From: Alectoria sarmentosa
Lineage: Eukaryota; Ascomycota; Lecanoromycetes; Lecanorales; Parmeliaceae
DNA length: 64,000 bases
Assembly (NCBI GenBank): GCA_009733775.1
Contig: WOGZ01000022.1
Location: forward strand, 62,001 to 126,000
Reading direction: 5' to 3'
The translations under genes and the position numbers were made by a program. Positions 44,582 through 57,102 of this stretch are shown in pieces. The number at the start of each line of letters is the position of its first letter. Position 1 is the stretch's first letter. The notes under the pieces were generated by a model, which made no database searches, was not told the DNA's origin, and worked only from the letters and a program-made list of their open reading frames with translations.

Positions 44582-46870
44582 TTACGTATCACTGTTGCTA
44601 CATTCTTTTACATGCTCGCGGATGAACCTTCGCAGTCCTTCAATCCCTTCACTTTTCTTGAAATGATACTTCCTCTTCTCCAACTCCTCCAACCCAACAA
44701 ATTGCTCTGGCAGCAGATCCCGGAATTGGAAATCCTTCTCATTTTCCAGTGCCTTTCCCACAGCCGTGGAGAACTTCGCCGGATGAGCCGTAGCCAACGC
44801 GACGTGGGTAGTTCCTGGCGGTGGAGCGCGCTCGATAGATCTCAAGGCTGCTGCGACGCCGATGGCCGAATGCGGGTCAAGGATGTATTTGCCATGATTG
44901 GTAGCGCCTGCGGTGCCTGTTGAGGCATCTTCTCTGGCAGCTGGTGTCTGTGCGGTGTATTGCTGCTTGATCATTGCAATCGTCTGCTTGTTAGAGACAC
45001 GTTCGCTTTCAAAGTCCATCTTTGCGGCTTCCAAAACCTCAAGTTCAACCCCGAAGCCTCCGTTCGTCTTGAGCTCATGGAGCCAGCCTTTGACTCTTTT
45101 GCCTGCTTCTGCCCTCCTTTCTTCGACGGTCTTAAGACCTTCACCGTAGACTTGGAAGGCTAGGAACCATAGTAAGCGCTCAAAGTTGCTGCTTACGAGA
45201 ATGTCCATTGCGGGGCTGAAGGTCTCTCGTACGCCGTCTTCGTGTGCTTTGACGCCATCCTGGACAAAGCCTCCATTCGCTTGGTGGCCATGGATGGGCT
45301 TCTTCTCGTAGTAGCCGGTTTTCCAAAATCTATCGAGGATGTCGTTCTCATTGGTCGCCACCACGAGTCGCTCTATGGGGAAGCCCATGCGTTTTGCGAA
45401 GTATCCCGCGAGGACATCACCAAAGTTTCCTGTGGGGACTACGAAGCGGACCTTCGAATCAGCGGTGATTCTCCCATCTTGGAAGAGTCGTCCGAGGGAA
45501 AATGCGTAGTACGATCTGTAAGCTTTCGGAATCAGCGGTCCTTCTGTCATAATGTAATCGACGCTTTAGATTGAGTAGGAATGAAAGGGAAATAGGCAGC
45601 TTTCCGTTTGCCGCATCGATTTTGGTAAGGAACATGGAAGTGTGCGTCAAAGCTTTGCGTACATCTGTGCCAAGATACGAGCGAAATTAATTGAATTCAC
45701 CGCAGCAAGCTGATGGGTTCTTCTGATATCAGCGTCCCCGAACAATTCTTTGACGAAGTCTTGACAATCGTCAAAACTGCCATCAACGGCCACATTGTGT
45801 ACGTTTTTATCCAAGCTGTTAGACATTTCTGCGTCAGCGTTTCTTCTTCGATGGGGTAACGGGATCTTGAGAGAGGGTTGAGGAGCAAGTTGAACGTTCT
45901 TGCGCTGGGAACTTCCCACGGCTCATATATCTCCAGCCTAGTAAAGAAAATTCTGGGAGCAGTTACACTGAAGTCATCTGCGCCTCCTGTACTGGGGAGA
46001 CCTTTCCTTCGGGGAACATTATCATAATATCGACCTGCGCATTTTGGAGTCAGCACGATCCATGCAAGGCAAATTCTGTGCGATAAAATTTGCTGGAGAG
46101 CAGGATAAGACCTCTGCTTGTGCAATGCGTCTTGCGGCTCAAATCACGGTATCAATGTAGAAAGGGGTAGTCCCAAAACAAGCACTAACGTCCTTCTTGG
46201 ATCGAAGACCATAAATTGCCGCAGATCCAGTGTCACCGCTCGTCGCGCCAACTACAGTCAAGTGGTCCCGCTCTGATTCAGTTTTATTGCCGTTCTTACG
46301 GAGGAGGAAGTACTCAAACAAATTGCCAAGCAATTGTAGAGCAACGTCCTTGAAAGCAAACGTAGGGCCGTGAAAGAGCTCAAGCAAATACAACTGCTTC
46401 TCCTGATCTAAGGTCACCAAGGGAGTGACATCAGGGGCACGAAACGTAGAATACGACTTGCTGACGATCTCTCTCAGATCTCTCGAAGGAATTTCGTTGG
46501 GGTCGATGTAGAGAGAGAAGATCTCGAAAGCCAGCTCTTCAAACTTCCTAACAGAAAGTCAGTCGAAGTAGCCAATTGCAGCGATTGAAATGTAGGAACG
46601 TACCAACCTGTCCATACCCCTTCCCAAATCGCGGGCATTGGCGGAACCTCTTGGGGTAGGAACAGGCCGCCTCAAGATCCGGATCAGCTGAGCAAGAAAG
46701 ATGGTCATTCGTCAGGAGAGGACCAACCATCTGAAGCGAGACCAGTGATGACGACCTCTTCGAAAGAACGCTGTGAAAGGCATGAGCAAAGTAGGTGAGT
46801 CAGACGTTTGGGTGAAACATGCATTCTGGTCATGCGCACCGCCTCTGGATGAGAGATATCTTGTGGCCAT
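44582..46870 (-). CDS. THR4: threonine synthase
   Basis: PLP enzyme converting O-phosphohomoserine to threonine. Seven exons join in phase: 46770-46728, 46670-46604, 46547-46190, 46034-45967, 45815-45663 and 45515-44582, preceded by a start exon from ATG 46870 (MATRYLSSRGG). They code SFEEVVITGLASDGGLFLPQ, ELFHGPTFAFKDVALQLLGN (with the PLP Lys), VVGATSGDTGSAAIYGLR, AVNSINFARILAQISYYAF and VPTGNFGDVLAGYFAKRMG. The spliced protein is about 550 aa. Three introns are unusually long for this window (155, 151 and 147 bases). The junction between the start exon and the second exon is unresolved: no GT donor in the needed phase was found, so the first intron may be non-canonical or the 5' end damaged. 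Confidence 0.85.
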
Positions 46871-47684
46871 TGAGGCAGAAATTAGAGAAGTTCTTATGAT
46901 AGAGCCATATGCCAGGTATGGTCAATGGTCAGATCTCAACGACGACGATGCTACGAAAGTGGGCTCCCAGGAAAGGTCGATTTTTTTTAATATCCAGGCC
47001 TATTGGTCGCCTTGTAGGGCTGAGCTAATTCTCGAACTGCTGAGAATGTAAAGTACCTCGGTACAAGCGACGACACTTTGATATTCTTGATTTTCACTCT
47101 CTAACATGACTTGAGGTACTTTGATTTCGTCTTGGAAATTACATCAACTCAATGATAGAATCTTATGGCCACCTTTCGCTGCTTCACTCTCACTCGTTTG
47201 TTGGAATTAAGCAACATAGCCTCCACACGGTTCCGGTAGGAATACACGGATTATCCTTCTATTGATCCCTCTTTCCCTCTTTCCCTCTTTCCTCATCTCG
47301 GTCGACTTGATAAGCGTATAGTCATGAGGGAGTCAGTAGTCTATCGACGTACAGAAGCTGCTATCCAAGCATCTCTTCAGCGCCAAATATCCATCACGGG
47401 TCGAAGCGGGGCTCTCAGCCTCGTGGAAACGCTCTCATGTTCATACTTTCCTAACCAAGGTTAGCCTAGCAACCTCGCTGTTTAAGAAGGAGGTAAATGT
47501 GAGGCTGTGACATTCTTCCTAATAAATCTGATCCCCCTTCATTGCACGAATCATCCTTGTGACAAGACTGAGCCATTTCTCTTCTCTTCAGAACGTCTTC
47601 GCTTTCCCTATCCATCTGACCTTCACTCGTCGAGTTGCATTGACCCTCTAGCAAAGTCCCGACACTGTACTTGTTCCATTTGTA
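46871..47684. other. divergent promoter region
   Basis: About 810 bases between threonine synthase (-) and the 2EXR gene (+). A CCCTCTTT tandem run lies at about 47270-47295. No gene seen. Confidence 0.35.
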
Positions 47685-48833
47685 ATGTCCTTCATACATG
47701 GATCAAGCTTTTTCAGTCCAAATGACGGCCGTACCCTATCTCCACCCACGGGCATATCTTTCAAAGACCCAGCCATCATCTCGACTCTCCCTTTCGACCC
47801 GTATGATGTCGGACGCGATAGAACGGAGGAAGTGCTTCAGCGTACAGTAAAAAGATGGGTGTGGTTTGACCAGGCTCTGAGAATCCATCCAACACTCGGG
47901 ACTCTCAGCTACTTTCCCCTTGAAATCCGGCGCCGCATTTGGGATATTGTGCTCCATTGTGATGACACCTTGAGCTCTGATGGGCTCTGGGAATATGAAC
48001 AATTGCATGGCGGTCCTTTAGCTTTATCCGCTTACTATTTCGGCTTTGGCAGACGCAAATTACATCTAGGCAGTGTCAATGGACTTCGATTGGTGTCTTC
48101 ATCCTTTAGGGCTGAATATGAAGACATCTTCCTGTCTATGCGTACATTTCGCTTCAATCGTCCTGAGAGCTTGGATGCATTCGTCAATCAGCTGACGGTC
48201 TATCAATTGAGCCGGCTGAATTCCATTGCAATCGGATTGTCCGTTTGCCTGACCACCTCTATGGGAGTATGGTTGAGCTCCATGGCGCGTCTACCGTCTA
48301 CCTTGCAATATATACACATTCGAATTTACCCCGCTCGCAACGGCTGGTTTGGAATGGCAAGAAGAGGCCAGAGCGTAGCTTATGATCGTGACGTTGACCA
48401 AGAGGACTTTGACGTTCTCGATGCCCTGGTCAAGCAGGCTGTTCGGAGTGCCCCCAATGCTCGAGTGACTATTTGCGGCGCAGCTAAAGAGTACCAGCTC
48501 TCTACACGATGCCAAGTTGCCACGGATGCCATCATAGCCAACAGTCGACAGCCACGGTCAACCGCTTGAACTATCCAGCTGCAGGATGCCAGCGGAAATA
48601 AATGTCCTCATGTTGGTCTCTTCCGGTTTTTGCATGATTGTGGATACCGTTTCGAAATTGGCGTCGACATAGCTGATGGGCCCTTGGTGCTTGACTTCCG
48701 GATGATAGACCGCGCCACTTCGCCGGGCCTGGAATGGAATGTTATTCATTGGTTTGCGGCTTATATGCAAGGAATGGCGAGGAGAGGGTATACGGGGCTG
48801 GGGAGCGTGACGTCCAGTCTTGAAAATGGCTGA
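47685..48833 (+). pseudogene. 2EXR/F-box-like protein gene with one in-frame stop
   Basis: A frame of 294 codons from ATG 47685 ends at TGA 48567-48569, but the same frame continues open for 88 more codons to 48833. The N-terminal part has LSYFPLEIRRRIWDIVL, the 2EXR (F-box-like) signature, followed by a Leu/Ser-rich region with VNGLRLVSSSFRAEYEDIFL. The part after the stop (HDCGYRFEIGVDIADGPLVL, GLEWNVIHWFAAYMQGMARR) is protein-like. One C-to-T change in CGA would make the stop. The gene may be a recent pseudogene, a truncated but working gene, or use stop-codon readthrough. No intron that removes the stop was seen. Confidence 0.55.
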
Positions 48834-49480
48834 TTGATCGATGTGACGCTGAGGTTGGCGTGGAGCGTCAGTGTTCGTGGAGGTTGATAGGATAAGCATC
48901 CGTTGGAGATTGTATGGGTTCTCCCACCGAAATCAATCCAAAGTTCTGAACATTACATATATTATTCTACACCATTCCCCCGTAGGTCCTTCGTCCACAG
49001 CCCTCCAGTTTGTCCTATAAATTTCAGCATCTGGGTTTTGACCTTTGATGAGAGGTCTAGCATTGTAGGAGGATACCGAGTGCTTGTGTGGCCAGTTCCA
49101 TGTCAACTTGCCCTCAATCGCGAGACCATGATGGTCAGAGACCCGTTTGAATGAGCACCGTTTATTTATGATATATGCATGCGTATGGAATGGAAACCAA
49201 ATCACTCATGAGTGTGTACAGAAGGGAAAGGAGTCCCCCTGCTGCAATGGTATCTCGAACGCTAGCTCCTAGACCTCTCCAATACAATGCACACTGCATC
49301 CCAAGACGAGCATCAAAAATAAACGCCTCCCTCGCTATGCGGTAGAAGGGAGTGCCGTAGAGTAATAAATTCCTGTTCATGCATGGGTATCTTGCCGCGT
49401 AAAGCCCCCTTCCTGCATATAAATGCGCCAAATAAACCTCGCTATGCTCCGTCGTATTCCCCTTGCAAACGCCGAAAAGT
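48834..49480. other. intergenic between convergent genes
   Basis: About 650 bases, no gene recognised. Confidence 0.3.
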
Positions 49481-52400
49481 TCAGTGCCGTGCCGCTCTCT
49501 TCCTCTTCTGTGATCGTCGAGAGGCCCCTGGTCGCGACCCTGGCGTTGGTGGATAGCCGAAGGTCTCGGCCTTTTTCTCCTCCTCAATGTTCCTTCCGCC
49601 AGGCGGTGCAGCTATAACGTTGCCGCGTCGAACAAAGGGTTCCTCTATCGGCCCGCTAGAAGGCAGTGGTGGAGGGATAGGTAACCCAGCAACAGGGAAC
49701 CCAATAGGGGGAGGGCCCCATTGATGCATCTGAACAGGAGCCCCGTAATACCGATTGAAGCCTTTTGCAATCTCACGATCTCGCTTCTCTCTGATGGCAC
49801 GGCTCTCAAGCTGTTTATAGAACCTCAGTCTGGCTTGGCTCTCTGCCTGTGGTATAATCGTGTTAACCACGGGCTTCGTGTTAGCCATTAGACGCTTCAG
49901 CTCCGCTGCTAGTCGCTGCCCCTCTGTCGATGCATAGAATTGCAATTTCATAGTTCCACCAGGGTAATCGCGCCAATCTTTGCAGAGCACGATTTCGTTG
50001 ATGATCCTGTCGATTTCCATCTGGATCTTAGCGTCTGTTTGAGACGATGAGCTGCTGGCAGGAGAACCCATTCTTGCGTTCTTGCTTCGTTTTGGTATCT
50101 TGCCACCATTGCCCACGGTGAGTAACCAATCAATATTCTCTCTGGAGGTAAAATCTCCAAGGCGTTCACCAGTAAAGAGTCTATGATTCTCAGCTGGGGG
50201 AGCTACATTTTGACTGTCAATTTCTGCGGTGGTCATGTCATTGCCTGTCAAGTCATCGTCCATGCTTGTCTCATCCTCTACACTGTTGCTGTCCTGTTTG
50301 TTCGCATCATCGACATCTGTTTCGTCCAAGTCAACAACATTGCTCACCTCCCCCTTTTCGTTGCTGACGGTCTTTCCGCTAGGTTCGACTGTCTCCTCTT
50401 TCTTGTTATTGAGGCCTTGGTCGTCAATTTCCCTATTTGCTTTGCTTGCATACCCCTCTCCATTGCTGATGTCTTGGCCAGCAGCTCCATCATTCCCTTT
50501 GTTAGCTTCGGCCAAAGCTCCAATGATATCCTTTTGTGATGCATAAGCTTCCCTGTCGTCATGACATATCTCATGACCGTCATGATTGTTGGTTTGATTG
50601 TCAACGCTACTGACAAGACCAGATCCACTAGCTTGATTGGGAACCACAGGATTGGCGTATGGTGAGGCATAGTTTGCAGGAGGCTGATTCACAGGATTGG
50701 AGTAGGGGGAGGCATAGCTACCTGGATGTGGAGCCACAGGATTGCCATAAGGCGAAGCGTAATTGTGAGGATTCGCACCCACAGGAGGACCATACGCCAT
50801 CCCATAGGTGGGATGATCAGGATACGGAGGACCATAAGTAGTTCCGTAGGTAATCATATGGCCGTGGCCAGTGGGATTCGGGATCATATTGCCGCTGGTA
50901 TATGGTGCCATGTAGCCAGTGCCAGCCTCACCTTGTTGAATTTGAATTAAGACTGTCGTTGCAGCTTCAAGCGCCTGGATGACTTCTTGCGATCGCTTTC
51001 GTTTCTCTGGATGAGACTTGTCAGTAAACGGAGCAAGGTAGCAATAGTACCATCGACATACCAGGGTTTTTGTCATCTATTGCTTTATTCCTACTTGTGG
51101 CCTTGGATAAACCCTCGGCGTCAGATATAGACGTTCCTGCACGACTTGTGAGATCAGATGTTTCGGTAACAGTGGTAGCTCCAGAAGTATCCAAGCTAGT
51201 TGATGGGCGAGACTCATCAGCATTTGAGGCTTCCCACTGAGGAGCATCATCTTTACTGAAGAGAAAGTTGATGAAAGCCATGATTTCTGACGATGATGCA
51301 AGAATTTTCAAAGCAGAAAGAAATGGAGCATCATCTTTCCTTTCCTTGAGAGCCGCCTTCAAGACCGCAGCAGAGTTGCGGTTGGCCGTATCGTTCATTT
51401 CAACAAGGGTATTGAACAGAAGCTTCCCACAAGCAATCCACTCAATACCGTTAGTTGACATGTTTATCGTGGCTGAGGGTCCGAGGAGTTTTCGTTTGAG
51501 CTCGTCATTTAAGTCGTCTCTCAACTGCCGCTCTGTAGGTGCTACGTCTCTTGGCCGCAATGATTTCCCTAATCTAGAAACGGCTTTGCCGCTCAATTCT
51601 ACAGTCGATAATGATATATTAGCCGCTATAATCACTTATGATCGGGTGCTGTAGGTCACCAGCACTTGAGAAGCAATATAAAAACAGGAGAGAGATACAC
51701 TCTTACCATTGGCAGGCTCTTTACCCTTCATTTGTTGCAATCTCTTCTTTTCTTTGCCTCTTGTCATGCGAACACCTTCTACGTTGTCTAAAGCATCACT
51801 CATCTCCATATCCTGTCCATGTTGTGGGCCATGGTCTTTCCGCCTTGGCTCGGATACCGCTGATATGGGGCTCTTGTCTGAATATTTGCTGATTGATCGC
51901 GCGACCCAAATGGCTAGATCATGTAGATCGCTTGGTGTATCTTTCAAGTCAACATCACAGACGACAAGAGTCTGTCCGTGGTCCTCGGTAAAGCCGTTTG
52001 GGCGCAAATCTGCTTTGGCATGCAAAGAGGAGATGCGATCTGTTGGGATAGATTCAGAGCTTGTGATACTTATGGGTTTCTGGTTCTCCGATGTTGCTGA
52101 TCTAACAGCAGATCTTCTGGTGCTCTTGCGACGTGAATCACACTCCTTTATCGATGTGTCTGGGGGCAACATGTCTTGAGCCGACGTCCTCCTTCTTTTG
52201 AGAGACCCTGGCGCTGGTGGTACAGGTTTGGGCTTGTCTTCGACATCAGGTGTACGTGATGGAGCGGCACGCTGTCCCACTGGTGTGCCAGAAGCCGACT
52301 CGTCTTCCCCAGGCTCTTGCGACGGTATTTCCAGCTTCTCTTCTTTTCGTGCTGTTCCAAGGTCCTTCTCTTTACCGTTAGTCATCCTCTCAGACATCAC

Positions 52401-52514
52401 ATCAACCCTTCTCACGTTAGGCTCCGATTCGTCCGCTGTGGTCCCATTCACCAGTCCACCAGTGGCGTTGGCATAGGACCTCCGAGTTCCATATGTCTTC
52501 GGTCGGGGCGCCAT
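49481..52514 (-). CDS. large low-complexity protein of unknown function
   Basis: Three exons, 52514-51707, 51625-51062 and 51006-49481, join in phase (introns of 81 and 55 bases) and give 965 aa. Residues 1-150 are basic and Pro/Ser-rich with nuclear-localisation-like LKRRRTSA. A modest globular part lies around residues 290-380 (GIEWIACGKLLFNTLVEMND, FLSALKILASSSEIMAFINF). A Pro/Tyr/Gly-rich region with repeats of NYASPYxNPV-type follows, then a long acidic stretch and a Lys/Arg/Pro-rich C terminus (SQKRKRAARH). Probably nuclear, possibly transcription or RNA related, but that is inferred from composition only. Confidence 0.7.
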
Positions 52515-53182
52515 GGTTTGATGCTTTCAGCTTGTGATGGGTCGCATATCCTACTTATATCAAGGTAAGTATCAGTCAAACGTGTGTCTTTTAAGTTGTG
52601 TTGAGGATAAGCGGAACGTTCGTGGAATGAATTCAAGCTCACACTAACCGAGACTTAGGGCTTCTGCATATTGAGACTGATTTGTTTTGACCGTTGTATC
52701 AAGTCCAGAAGAGCTACTGAAGGGTCCTCTATGGGCAGGACTTGGACTCGAAGGGTTGGCGCATTCACAGAGGTATTGTGAGGGTGGGTTTTGAAAGGCG
52801 AAAGAGACGTCAAGACGACGGAGGGCTGTTAACAGAAGAAAGGGCCTCGCTTAGGGATTTTAGCTCCGCTTGTTCTACCCAAATATTTCCGCCTTTTATC
52901 GATCATTTTACAAGACTACTAGTAGCTCTACTTTGGTTCAACAACTTGATTTCTGAGGAGACCAGAGACTTTACACTATCACCAGCAAAGAGATAGCTCT
53001 AGACGGACTGTATATAGTATGCACTCCCTTTCAAAGGGAATAAACACTGTCTCGACTGTCATGGACAGAAGAGGTAGCCATGCGGAGCCCGAAGTTTACC
53101 CATTGGCTCAGTCTTGGCGATCGGAATTGACAGCTGTGTCCTTCCAACTCTGTTTTCTACATACAAAATCGCACTGGACATC
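52515..53182. other. divergent promoter region
   Basis: About 670 bases between the 965-aa protein gene (-) and SWP1 (+). No further gene recognised. Confidence 0.35.
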
Positions 53183-54214
53183 ATGCGACTATCAAGTCAA
53201 CTATTCTCTTTTCTCCTCGTCATATGCGCTGCTTCTCTCGGTGTTGCAGCTACATGGGGTTTTGAAGATGCCACAGTCTCTGTCAACAAGAAAGGAGCTG
53301 GTGTAGGGGGAGGCTTCAAGGAAAAGTACGGATTCTCTTTTCCGCAAGCTCTATGGGACACTCACGCTGATCACGACACATAGGATCGTAGAAAACAAAG
53401 CTTTATCGAAGCCTATCGCATTAGGATCATCGGAGACCCTCAAGATCCTCCTTACCACAAAAGAGGACAACAACGCCAAAAGGCCGCATCAAGCATTCCT
53501 TCTCGTCAAAGATCCCCAGAGCAATCTAGATACATCCTTCGCATTTCAGGTGAAGGAAAATGGAAAGGGCAAGATCGAGCTTGTATGCCTCCCACTCGAG
53601 CATGCATCTGTCAACGATTGACAGGCTGCTACAGACCCAGAAGGACCTCCCGGCCCAACTACTATCTTCGACCGAACCTCTCGATGCATCTTTAGTCATA
53701 GCGTCATTCGGCTCCGCGAAACCCTACAACGTCAAAGCCTTCGATCTTGCTGTCGAAGTAGACTCTGGCTCTCCCTTACCCGCCTCAGAGAAACCATTGC
53801 GCTATGGAAAACTTCCACAGATCCACCACATATTCAAATCTGACCCCAACAGCCCACCAAAGATTATAACATTGATATTTACAGCAGCTGTGATAGCGGC
53901 TCTACCCATCCTGCTAGGCGCTGTAAGTAAAATCATTGCCAGGCCCATGTTTCTTCTAATGAAGTTTTGTGCAGTGGATCTCACTGGGCGCAAATCTCAA
54001 TCATTTCTCCAAAGCTTTCAGCAGCTCTCCAATTCCACACGCCCTATTCTTCTGCTCGATCCTGGCTATTGAGGCGGTGTTCTTCATGTATTACACATCT
54101 TGGAACTTGTTCCAGACATTACCACCAGCTTTTGGCATAGGGTTGGTAACTTTTCTCAGCGGAAGCAGAGCGCTGCGCGAGGTACAAGGACGAAGGCTTG
54201 CCGGCCTGCGGTGA
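53183..54214 (+). CDS. SWP1: oligosaccharyltransferase subunit Swp1/ribophorin II
   Basis: Subunit of the ER oligosaccharyltransferase that N-glycosylates nascent proteins. Four exons, 53183-53325, 53384-53582, 53635-53922 and 53975-54214, join in phase to give 289 aa, the size of fungal Swp1. A signal peptide (RLSSQLFSFLLVICAASLGV) is followed by a lumenal beta-rich part (IVENKALSKPIALGSSETLK, ELTQKDLPAQLLSS). The C terminus has three hydrophobic segments: PKIITLIFTAAVIAALPILL, ALFFCSILAIEAVFFMYYTS and TLPPAFGIGLVTFLSGS. This topology is characteristic of the ribophorin II C terminus. For intron 2 the acceptor CTACAG was preferred because it keeps the frame. Confidence 0.87.
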
Positions 54215-54648
54215 GATAGAACTGGCCAACTACCAAGAAAAAGTGTGTGGGGAGCTTCTGGCTCGATTTGTACACTACCGTATATCAGGCTTCACCGAAG
54301 GCATCCCATCGGTTTATTGAGCATTTGCTACCCGATCATGGCACTTACACATCGTTGACATCATGAATGTGCCGAGTCCTGCAAAGAAGATATTCGGGAC
54401 GATGGATCTAGTGGTCAGGCATAATTTCCCAAACTTGTCACGGCGGCTTGCCTGCAGGCGCCACATTATCGAACATGTTTCCATTCAGCCGTGACACTAT
54501 TCCTCTTTCGCAACAAAATGGACTTGCTCGTGGTGCATAAAAGGAATGCCTATCCCGGAAAACTTGAGAACCATACCCTCAGCACTCACACTAACCCTAC
54601 CTCTTCCCCTCAGCCTGCATTTCCCTATGTGCCTTCCACTACACCATT
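54215..54648. other. intergenic between convergent genes
   Basis: About 430 bases with no gene recognised. Confidence 0.3.
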
Positions 54649-55621
54649 TTAGAGTAAGCATTTCCATTTCAGGACGGATTCTTTAGTCTGAGGACATTTT
54701 TGAGGAGCAGAGACACGTCTCTTGCTCTTGAGCCATGTTTTCAGACTCGAATTAGGGTAGGAAGGAGGAAGAAATAACTCAGAAAGGGTGCTTACATGCC
54801 CCTCCGCTCTCCTCCACCCATTTCTAACATTATACGCACCCACAGCCGCGACCCCCAAACTAATCAAGTCCATCTTCCGAGCTTGCATCTTCTTTTTCTG
54901 CGCTTCTGCGCTGGTTATCTCCCCCTCCTCAAGCTCTTTCTGGCGAGTGTGGTGCGCCTTTGCGGATTGATAGATATTGTTTGCGGCGGCAATGGTGGCG
55001 ACGCAGGCGAGACCTGTGTAAAGGATTTCTTTGGGCGGTGGTTTTGGCTGCGGTTTCTTGCCGCCGTTGTCGTCTGAAGAAGAAGAATCGCTGTCGTAGC
55101 GTCTGGAAGGGCGTCGAGGGCCTCGAGAGCGTGATCTTGGGGCTCTTATAGAGCGAGAGTGGTCGGGCGAGTTGGCGTTGTTGGGGCCAGCGCGGGCTAC
55201 TAGGTCTTTGTTGTAATGTTTGCGGCTGCGGATGCGACGCGGGCTTGAGCCATCGGTGTCGGAGTCAGAGTCAGAGCTTGAATAGGAAGAATCACGGCTA
55301 CGGCGACCTGCAAGAGTCAGTAGGGCATAGGCAGCAGCCCTGTGATCCAAGCATACCTTTGTCAGCGAGGACGATATCACGACGTTCTGTATTGGCAGGC
55401 CTATTTGAGTGACGGCGCTCTCTCGAAGATGGATCTCGACGCTGTCCCGTTGAATTATGGAGCTCTACAGTTTCGTGCTCGCGTGAGAAGCCAGGACCAT
55501 GGGAGACTTGTTTCCGCACAACGGATATCTTTGCTGGCTCATCATCGTAGTGCCATGTCTGGATGTATCCTTTGCAATCTATTAGGTCAAGACCCATCGA
55601 TTGGGCCGAACAGCTCACCAT
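54649..55621 (-). CDS. Ser/Arg-rich protein with hydrophobic segments (DUF3824-like?)
   Basis: Exons 55621-55357, 55307-54796 and probably 54687-54649 join in phase, giving about 271 aa. The middle is rich in Ser, Asp and Arg (SSYSSSDSDSDTDGSS, RAPRSRSRGPRRPSRR). Then come two mildly hydrophobic helices, ILYTGLACVATIAAANNIYQ and MDLISLGVAAVGAYNVRNGW, separated by a charged linker. This resembles fungal DUF3824-type proteins of unknown role, from memory. The start is uncertain: an ATG at 55640 in another frame and ATGs at 55621 and 55597 in this frame are possible. The last intron (108 bases) and tiny last exon are tentative. Confidence 0.55.
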
Positions 55622-55640
55622 CACCCTGCCTGACACCCAT

Positions 55641-56343
55641 TTTCATATGTCGAAAAGAGAGAAAGTCGGCAGGTGAATAGTAAACGCGACGGAAAAATCA
55701 ATGCAATGCAGTCAACACAAGACGATCATGAAAGAGCGAAAATCGTCACGCAAAAGGTTTCTGACTAGAAATTCACATGAAAGGAGAGGGAACATAGGTA
55801 AGAGAGCATCCGGGACGAGGCTGAGCTGCCTCAGGTCTGTACCGCTTAACGTTTCATGTAAGGAATATAACGGTGAAACACCACTACGTGTGTGAGAATA
55901 AAAGCGCTTTCATCAAACTGGCGGGATTCATCCAACGCGATCCTTTAGTTCCTTCCCCGCGATGGAGGAGCTTGAAACAAGTCAACTGATCCTCCTGGAC
56001 GTGTACTGCCTGGCTCGATTCGGTATTTTTTGCGCAGCGAAGTAGCCAAATGATTGGAACTTGATCTTAATATCCAACAGAACAGTAGTGGCCTACTGGA
56101 CAAATTCGACAACAAAGTCATCGGAAGCGAAATGGGTACGCACATATCCGTACCTGATGCTGATTGATGGACGAAAGCCGCTCAAACTCAATGCCTGGAA
56201 GGAGCTGAAGGAATCGCGAGGGCGCCAAGCCTGCAGTTGCTGACCTCATGCCGCAACTCGAGAACGTGAGGAGCTCAAAGTTTTCTCCAAGCTATACTAA
56301 TGTTCCTCATTCCAACTGTGTTTGATATTTAGCGCTATCCTCA
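55641..56343. other. divergent promoter region
   Basis: About 700 bases between two divergent genes, with only short open frames. Confidence 0.3.
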
Positions 56344-57049
56344 ATGGGCTCGTCCACTTCAAAAGCAGCAAAACTAGCTGCAGGCGCCGCCAGACGTCAA
56401 TATCCCCAGCGAGTCCCACCTCCGCCATCATCTAACGCCCCCTCCGCACCGCTTCCTCCACCAGGCCAACCTACAGCTCCAGGTCCAACCGTACATCCTC
56501 AATCACAGGCCAGCAGCACTCGTGATGAGTGTAGGCTCCCATCTCTCTAATATTTACTGGAAGCTTTACTGACACCGTTAATCAGCCATCAACCTCGATG
56601 CCTCTGACCCTGACTTTGCACGATCCCTCCGTTCTCTCGGCCCAGTCCAGCCCAGCTCAACTCTCTCGAATTCATCAACCTTCAACCCCTTACCATCACC
56701 ACCATCTCAAGGCTCTCAAAGCTCGCCAAACCAGTCACATCCACAAATATTCCCCGACCCCAGCAAGAATCCTGCCTTGATGGTGTTGAAGGCGCGAGAC
56801 AGTCTGCAGCAGCAGGCCGAGGTTGAATTTGCGAAGACGGGGAGGGGAGATGGAGGCAAAAGCTTCCTGGATGTTTCTACGATACGGCAGCTACTTGTCC
56901 TGAGAGATGAAAGGGGCATGGGGGGAGAAGAGATTGAGAAGAAGCTGGGGCTAGCACAAGGTGTGGTGAGGAGGCTGGGATCGAGGGGTGTCGTTGGGGA
57001 CGTAAGGATTGGGAAAGTAGGCAAAGAAGACGCTGGGATATATGGTTGA
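56344..57049 (+). CDS. N-myristoylated helix-turn-helix protein
   Basis: Two exons, 56344-56530 and 56586-57049, join in phase 1 across a 55-base intron and give 216 aa. The N terminus MGSSTSKAAKLAAG fits the N-myristoylation consensus (Gly2, Ser6), so the protein may sit on a membrane. A Pro/Ser-rich middle is followed by a helical C terminus: STIRQLLVLRDERGMGGEEI, EKKLGLAQGVVRRLG. This has the form of a helix-turn-helix (the known fungal family carries an HTH annotation), used here probably for binding rather than transcription. Weak functional evidence but good gene structure. Confidence 0.72.
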
Positions 57050-57102
57050 GGCAGTTCCATATTCGCCATTGGTTCCGGGTGTCACGCCAAGGATCCCAGA
57101 TT

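Noticed and set aside
45516..46189. Three introns of 147-155 bases as possible introner elements, with the 147-base borosin intron
   Set aside because: Their sequences show no similarity to each other; similar length appears to be chance.
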